This document shows positions 14,311-17,386 of a stretch of 17,386 nt of DNA, in pieces. This DNA comes from AC-69 sp036519575 (GTDB lineage: Bacteria > Actinomycetota > UBA4738 > HRBIN12). The stretch covers positions 1 to 17,386 of the forward strand of contig DATDKZ010000090.1 of assembly GCA_036519575.1 (NCBI GenBank). Reading direction: 5' to 3'. The first letter of the stretch is position 1. The number at the start of each line of letters is the position of its first letter. The position numbers and the translations under genes are program-made. The notes beneath the pieces are model-generated. The model had not been told where the DNA came from, did no database searches, and saw nothing but the letters and a program-made list of their open reading frames with translations.

Positions 14311-15944
14311 GCGTCACGATGGAGCGGCCGGTCGCGGCCCAGCCCGAGCCACCGCACCGAGTGGGGCCCGTCGAGCGCCTCACCTCCACCGACCACAAGA
14401 ACGTCGGGATCCTCTACTGCGTGACGGCGTTCGGCTTCTTCCTGGTCGGGGGGGCGCTGGCCGGGCTCATGCGCGTTGAGCTGGCCGAGCCCGCTCGCCA
14501 GGTCGTGTCCACCCAGGCCTACAACACCTTGTTCACGATCCACGGCACGGTGATGATCTTCCTGTTCGTCGCCCCGTTCGGGATCGGACTGGCCAACTAC
14601 CTCATCCCTCTCCAGATCGGCGCTCCGGACATGGCGTTCCCCAGGCTGAACCTGACCTCGTATTGGTTCTTCGTGGGGGCAGGCCTGCTGATCCTGCTCT
14701 CCGGCGTGGCGTCGGCGGGTGGAGGAGCCGGGATGGGGTGGTACGCGTACACGCCGCTGTCCGAGCTGCGGTACTCGCCCGGGGTTGGGGTGGACCTGTG
14801 GATCCTGGGGATCGTCCTGGTCGCCATCTCGAACGTCATGGGGGGCGTGAACATCCTGGCCACGGTGTTCCTGATGCGGGCCCCCGGCATGACCATGTGG
14901 CGCCTTCCCATCTTCACGTGGAACATGGTGGTGACCGCCATCCTGGGACTGGTGGCGTTCCCCCCGGCCGTCGCGGCCTTCGCCCTCCTGTTCATCGACC
15001 GCCGGCTGGGCGGGCACGCGTTCGATCCGCTGGGGGGCGGCGACCCCACCCTGTACCAACATCTGTTCTGGTTCCTCGGCCACCCGGAGGTGTACATCCT
15101 CATCCTGCCGTTCTTCGGGATCATCACCGAAGTGATCCCGGTCTTCTCCCGGAAGCCACTGTTCGGCTACCTGGGACTCGTGCTGGCGACCATCGCCATC
15201 GGGGCGCTGTCGATGGGCGTGTGGGCGCACCACATGTTCACCACCGGGGTCGTCAACAACCCGTTCTTCTCCGCGATGTCCCTGCTGATCGCCGTCCCGA
15301 CCGGCGTCAAGTTCTTCGCCTGGACCGGCACGATGTGGAGAGGAAAGATCCACTTCACGGTGCCCATGCTGTTCGCCCTGGGGTTCCTGCTGAACTTCCT
15401 GATCGGCGGGGTCACTGGGGTGATGCTTGCCTCGGCCCCCATCGACTTCCACATGAACGACTCGTACTTCGTAGTCGCGCACTTCCACTACACGGTCATG
15501 GGTGGGTCCGTCTTCGCCATCTTCGCGGGGATCTACTTCTGGTTCCCCAAGATGACGGGAGCCCTGCTCCGGGAGCGGCTGGGCCGAGTGGTCGCCGCGC
15601 TCCTGTTCGTCGGATTCAACCTGACGTTCTGGCCGCAGTTCGTCCTGGGCCTTCGGGGCTTCCCCAGGCGATACGTGAGCTACCCGGCCGACATCGGCTT
15701 CGACACGCCGAACCTCGTCTCCACCATCGGTTACGCGGTGATGTTCGCCGGTGTGGTCGTGTTCCTCGCCGACGTGGCGGTGTCGCTCTGGCGGAGGGTC
15801 CCCGCGGGGGACGACCCGTGGGACGCGAACTCGCTCGAGTGGGTCACGACCTCACCCCCGCCCGAGCACAACTTCGACGCGCTCCCGCAGATCCGATCGG
15901 AACGTCCGGCCTTCGACCTGCGCCACCCGGAGCTCGCGCCGTGA
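14307..15944 (+). CDS. ctaD: Cytochrome c oxidase subunit I (heme-copper oxidase)
   Basis: A 545-residue subunit I with twelve expected membrane helices. The catalytic residues are all visible: H79 (heme a, in FTIHGTVM), H259 and Y263 in GHPEVYILILP (the CuB ligand and its cross-linked Tyr), H308 and H309 (CuB, in WAHHMFTTG), H392 (heme a3) and H394 (heme a) in HFHYTVMGG. E261 in GHPEV marks an A-type oxidase. It reduces oxygen to water and pumps protons. GTG at 14307 overlaps the ctaC stop, matching the pattern of the operon; ATG at 14319 would remove only four residues and cannot be excluded. The soluble C-terminal tail (about 496-545) is of the usual actinobacterial kind. Confidence 0.96.
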   Translation: MSVTMERPVAAQPEPPHRVGPVERLTSTDHKNVGILYCVTAFGFFLVGGALAGLMRVELAEPARQVVSTQAYNTLFTIHGTVMIFLFVAPFGIGLANYLIPLQIGAPDMAFPRLNLTSYWFFVGAGLLILLSGVASAGGGAGMGWYAYTPLSELRYSPGVGVDLWILGIVLVAISNVMGGVNILATVFLMRAPGMTMWRLPIFTWNMVVTAILGLVAFPPAVAAFALLFIDRRLGGHAFDPLGGGDPTLYQHLFWFLGHPEVYILILPFFGIITEVIPVFSRKPLFGYLGLVLATIAIGALSMGVWAHHMFTTGVVNNPFFSAMSLLIAVPTGVKFFAWTGTMWRGKIHFTVPMLFALGFLLNFLIGGVTGVMLASAPIDFHMNDSYFVVAHFHYTVMGGSVFAIFAGIYFWFPKMTGALLRERLGRVVAALLFVGFNLTFWPQFVLGLRGFPRRYVSYPADIGFDTPNLVSTIGYAVMFAGVVVFLADVAVSLWRRVPAGDDPWDANSLEWVTTSPPPEHNFDALPQIRSERPAFDLRHPELAP

Positions 15945-16324
15945 GGACCGCCGCGTGGATGATGCTGGCGCTGTTCGCCTTCGGGGCGATCTCGGGCACG
16001 ATCTACTGGTTCGTCACGTACGAGCCGGCCGGGACGCTCCTGCTGTGGTCGTTCTCGCTCATGCCGCTCGTCGTGGCCGGCTACCTCATGCTCCACGGAG
16101 GCGTGCGCGTACGAACCCTGGCGGATGATCCAGAGGCAACGCCGGATCGCTCGGTCGGCCAGGAGCTCGGCACGTTCCCGGCGGCGAGCACCTGGCCGGT
16201 GGTCCTGGTCCTGGGGTCGATCACGGTCGGGGCCAGCTTGGTGTACGGCCTGCTCCTGTTGCCCGTGGGCCTGGGCGTCATGGCCCTGGCGGTGCTGGGC
16301 CTGATGCGGGAGAGCCGAGACTAG
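15941..16324 (+). CDS. ctaF: Cytochrome c oxidase subunit IV, actinobacterial type (CtaF)
   Basis: A 127-residue membrane protein with four hydrophobic segments (about 5-25, 32-52, 85-104, 106-122) and a hydrophilic loop ending in FPAASTWP (79-86), a pattern typical of the small CtaF subunit of actinobacterial aa3 oxidases. It has no metal sites and is thought to stabilise the oxidase. GTG at 15941 overlaps the ctaD stop (GTGA), and it is the last gene of the operon. The family is short and variable, so the call rests on size, topology and position as much as on sequence. Confidence 0.85.
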   Translation: MRTAAWMMLALFAFGAISGTIYWFVTYEPAGTLLLWSFSLMPLVVAGYLMLHGGVRVRTLADDPEATPDRSVGQELGTFPAASTWPVVLVLGSITVGASLVYGLLLLPVGLGVMALAVLGLMRESRD

Positions 16325-16345
16325 CGACGGGCAGGGCTCCCGCCT
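16325..16345. other. Short convergent gap after the respiratory operon
   Basis: Only 21 bases separate the ctaF stop from the stop of the convergent small gene. A short G-rich/C-rich self-complementary patch (GGGC..GCTCCCG) is present but with no T-run, so I do not call a terminator. Confidence 0.4.
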
Positions 16346-16579
16346 CTACTGGTCGTCTTGTCCCTTGCTGAAGCGCCCGTGGTCCCCGGCCTCAGGGTGA
16401 TGCGGCTTGTCCTCCTGACCGGCGGCGAAGTCACCCTCATGGCGGTGCTGCTCGTCGGGCACTTCGGCCTCTTGCCCCCGGGCGAACCGCGGCTTGCGGT
16501 GCTTCTCCAGCGAGTCCTCGTCCTCTTCCTGCCCACGAGCGAAGTCGGGGCCGACCGGTGCTGGGTTCTGCTCGGTCAT
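16346..16579 (-). CDS. Small hydrophilic protein with 19-residue FARGQE-type repeats
   Basis: A 77-residue, highly charged protein without membrane segments or cysteines. It contains four copies of D/R-F-[AS]-x-G-Q-[ED], with Phe at 13, 32, 51 and 70, an exact spacing of 19 residues: FARGQE, FARGQE, FAAGQE, FSKGQD. Residues between repeats are rich in E, D, H, K and P, so it is probably disordered. Similar short repeat proteins seem familiar from actinobacterial genomes, but I know of no function. The ATG has a near-perfect ribosome binding site, AAGGAGA at 16586-16592, six bases upstream. A GGGTAT element at 16624-16629 recalls the -10 box of stress sigma factors, so stress induction is possible. 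The gene is convergent with ctaF and lies downstream of the tRNA. Confidence 0.82.
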   Translation of the reverse strand: MTEQNPAPVGPDFARGQEEDEDSLEKHRKPRFARGQEAEVPDEQHRHEGDFAAGQEDKPHHPEAGDHGRFSKGQDDQ

Positions 16580-16585
16580 CGCGGG

Positions 16586-16592
16586 TCTCCTT
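16586..16592 (-). promoter_or_regulatory. Ribosome binding site of the FARGQE-repeat gene
   Basis: On the - strand this reads AAGGAGA and ends six bases before the ATG at 16579. It fixes the start of the small gene. Confidence 0.8.
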
Positions 16593-16623
16593 TCAGCCCT
16601 CTACATGTTCCTTCGTCTGCGCC

Positions 16624-16629
16624 ATACCC
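16624..16629 (-). promoter_or_regulatory. Possible stress-sigma-type -10 element (GGGTAT)
   Basis: GGGTAT on the - strand lies 44 bases before the ATG, and matches the -10 consensus of SigB/SigF-like factors. A GTTC that could be the -35 is only 12 bases upstream, shorter than the usual 14-17, so this is tentative. Confidence 0.3.
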
Positions 16630-16697
16630 GGCGGTTCGAGGGAACGATCTCGGCGTGGGTGAGCGGAGGCGAGGGGAGGAGCGCTGCGCGAGCGGAA

Positions 16698-16771
16698 TGG
16701 CTGGCCCGCCTGGATTCGAACCAGGACTAACTGATCCAGAGTCAGTCGGGCTACCGTTACCCCACGGGCCA
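16698..16771 (-). tRNA. tRNA-Gln (anticodon CTG), CCA encoded
   Basis: On the - strand the sequence folds into a full cloverleaf. The acceptor stem pairs TGGCCCG with CGGGCCA. The D arm is GGGT/GCCC, the anticodon stem ACTGA/TCAGT around the loop CTCTGGA (anticodon CTG, reading CAG), and the T arm CCTGG-TTCGAAT-CCAGG. The discriminator is G, as expected for Gln, and the terminal CCA is encoded. The variable loop is short (four bases). A TAGCAT hexamer at 16805-16810 (- strand), some 33 bases upstream, could be its -10 box, but no well-spaced -35 was found. All four stems pair completely. Confidence 0.95.
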
Positions 16772-16810
16772 AACGTTGCCCGGCCGCCGAGCCCGAGCGG
16801 TCCGATGCTA

Positions 16811-17386
16811 TCAGGCAGCCCCGCCTGCAAGTGGGAAGGCGCGCATCCCGGGTGGAACGCCCGGGCGGAAGGAGCCCACCACTTTGAGGAAGTCCGACTG
16901 CTCGTCCGCCCACTCTCCCGGAGGGAAGATCGCAAGGACGATGTACCCGACCCCCTGCCGGCCCAGGGTGAATGCGGCGGCGACGCCGGCCACCTTCTGG
17001 CCGTTGCGAACGACGTCGGCCACGATCAGCTCGCCGGCGATGCCACCGAGTCGCATCCCCTGCTCGATCTGCACGTCCACGATCGGATTGCCGGTCAGGA
17101 TCGCCAGGGCCATCTGCGGAAGGTCGTCGAAGGTGCCCGTCGTGACGGCCAGTGCCTGGTACACGGTCTGGTCCTGGGGCTCCGACGTCTGGGCAAGGTT
17201 GGCCAGTCCGCCGCCGAACGTGCTCGAGGGCGAGGGGGATGGAGCAGGTGGCGTGGAGACCACCCCGGTCAGGACCGAGGGCCCCTGCGAGGTCGGCTCG
17301 GATGGCGCGACAGCGATGTCGTTGGCCGCCGGGAGGTTCGCGCTGAACAGACCTGCAGGGTCGTAGTACCTGGCGAAGTCGCGGTT
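16811..17386 (-). CDS. Uncharacterised protein, 5' end outside the window
   Basis: The frame is open to the window edge and gives 191 residues of the C-terminal part; the start is not visible. It opens with DFARYYDPAGLFSANLPAAN, continues through a Pro/Ser/Thr-rich linker (SEPTSQGPSV, then TPPAPSPSPSS), and ends in a folded-looking a/b domain with LAILTGNPIVDVQIEQG, VADVVRNGQKVAGVAAAFT, GYIVLAIFPPGEW and FLKVVGSFRPG. The opening Y-x-D-P-x-G-x-F-S-x-x-L-P and the closing F-L-K-V-V-x-S-F-R are reminiscent of PsbP/DUF1795-type lipoproteins or domains, in which a short 'user-friendly' fold senses or binds at the cell surface; this is a weak resemblance only. I do not recognise the gene and assign no function. 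It ends 39 bases before the tRNA. Confidence 0.7.
   Translation of the reverse strand, partial: NRDFARYYDPAGLFSANLPAANDIAVAPSEPTSQGPSVLTGVVSTPPAPSPSPSSTFGGGLANLAQTSEPQDQTVYQALAVTTGTFDDLPQMALAILTGNPIVDVQIEQGMRLGGIAGELIVADVVRNGQKVAGVAAAFTLGRQGVGYIVLAIFPPGEWADEQSDFLKVVGSFRPGVPPGMRAFPLAGGAA

Larger units (their letters stand above)
16580..16697. other. Intergenic stretch between the tRNA-Gln and the FARGQE-repeat gene
   Basis: About 118 bases with no supported gene. It holds the ribosome binding site and the GGGTAT element listed separately, and a weak four-base-pair hairpin (CGCT/AGCG) just after the tRNA 3' end. No T-run follows it on the - strand, so read-through from the tRNA to the small gene cannot be excluded. 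Confidence 0.5.

Noticed and set aside
14184..15488. 434-codon open frame on the - strand
   Set aside because: Shadow of ctaD; Gln/Glu/His-rich with no domain.
16660..16697. Terminator after tRNA-Gln
   Set aside because: Only a four-base-pair stem and no T-run on the - strand.
1..17386. CRISPR array, insertion sequence or prophage
   Set aside because: No direct repeat array, transposase or integrase, and no terminal inverted repeats were seen.

Overview
The window comes from a strongly GC-rich bacterium, most likely an uncultured or deep-branching member of the Actinomycetota. The main reasons are the actinobacterial form of the respiratory chain (a diheme QcrC, a Rieske protein with three membrane segments and a twin-arginine motif, a CtaF-type subunit IV), many GTG starts, tightly overlapping genes and an apparently leaderless promoter. 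The exact class cannot be fixed from this sequence.

Region 1 (1-8997, + strand) is a catabolic operon for purines or a related N-heterocycle. It starts inside a molybdenum hydroxylase large subunit (3' end only). Then follow an SsnA-type aminohydrolase, a luciferase-like (LLM, possibly F420- or flavin-dependent) oxidoreductase, the FAD and [2Fe-2S] subunits of a xanthine-dehydrogenase-type enzyme, an 8-oxoguanine/guanine-deaminase-type amidohydrolase, a complete molybdopterin large subunit, a YgeW-type 'knotted' carbamoyltransferase, and a small very histidine-rich protein. Most junctions overlap by 1-4 bases. The set ssnA + xdh subunits + ygeW resembles the purine-degradation locus of E. coli (ygeW-ygfK-ssnA-ygfM-xdhD), but with an added LLM enzyme and a second deaminase. 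A plausible route is: deamination of the aminopurine, Mo-dependent hydroxylation, ring opening by enzymes not all visible here, and carbamoyl transfer to recover carbamoyl phosphate. The true substrate is not proven by sequence.

Region 2 (8994-16324) is the terminal respiratory system. A CtaG-type oxidase assembly protein lies on the - strand. Divergent from it is one compact operon, ctaE-qcrC-qcrA-qcrB-ctaC-ctaD-ctaF, encoding what should be a cytochrome bcc-aa3 supercomplex. Key heme, copper and Fe-S ligands are all present. A good promoter ends exactly where ctaE begins, suggesting a leaderless mRNA.

Region 3 (16346-17386, - strand) holds a small hydrophilic protein built from a 19-residue F-[AS]-x-G-Q-[ED] repeat, a tRNA-Gln(CTG) with an encoded CCA end, and the 3' part of an unrecognised proline/serine-linker protein that runs off the window. 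No mobile element, CRISPR array, rRNA or convincing intrinsic terminator was seen.
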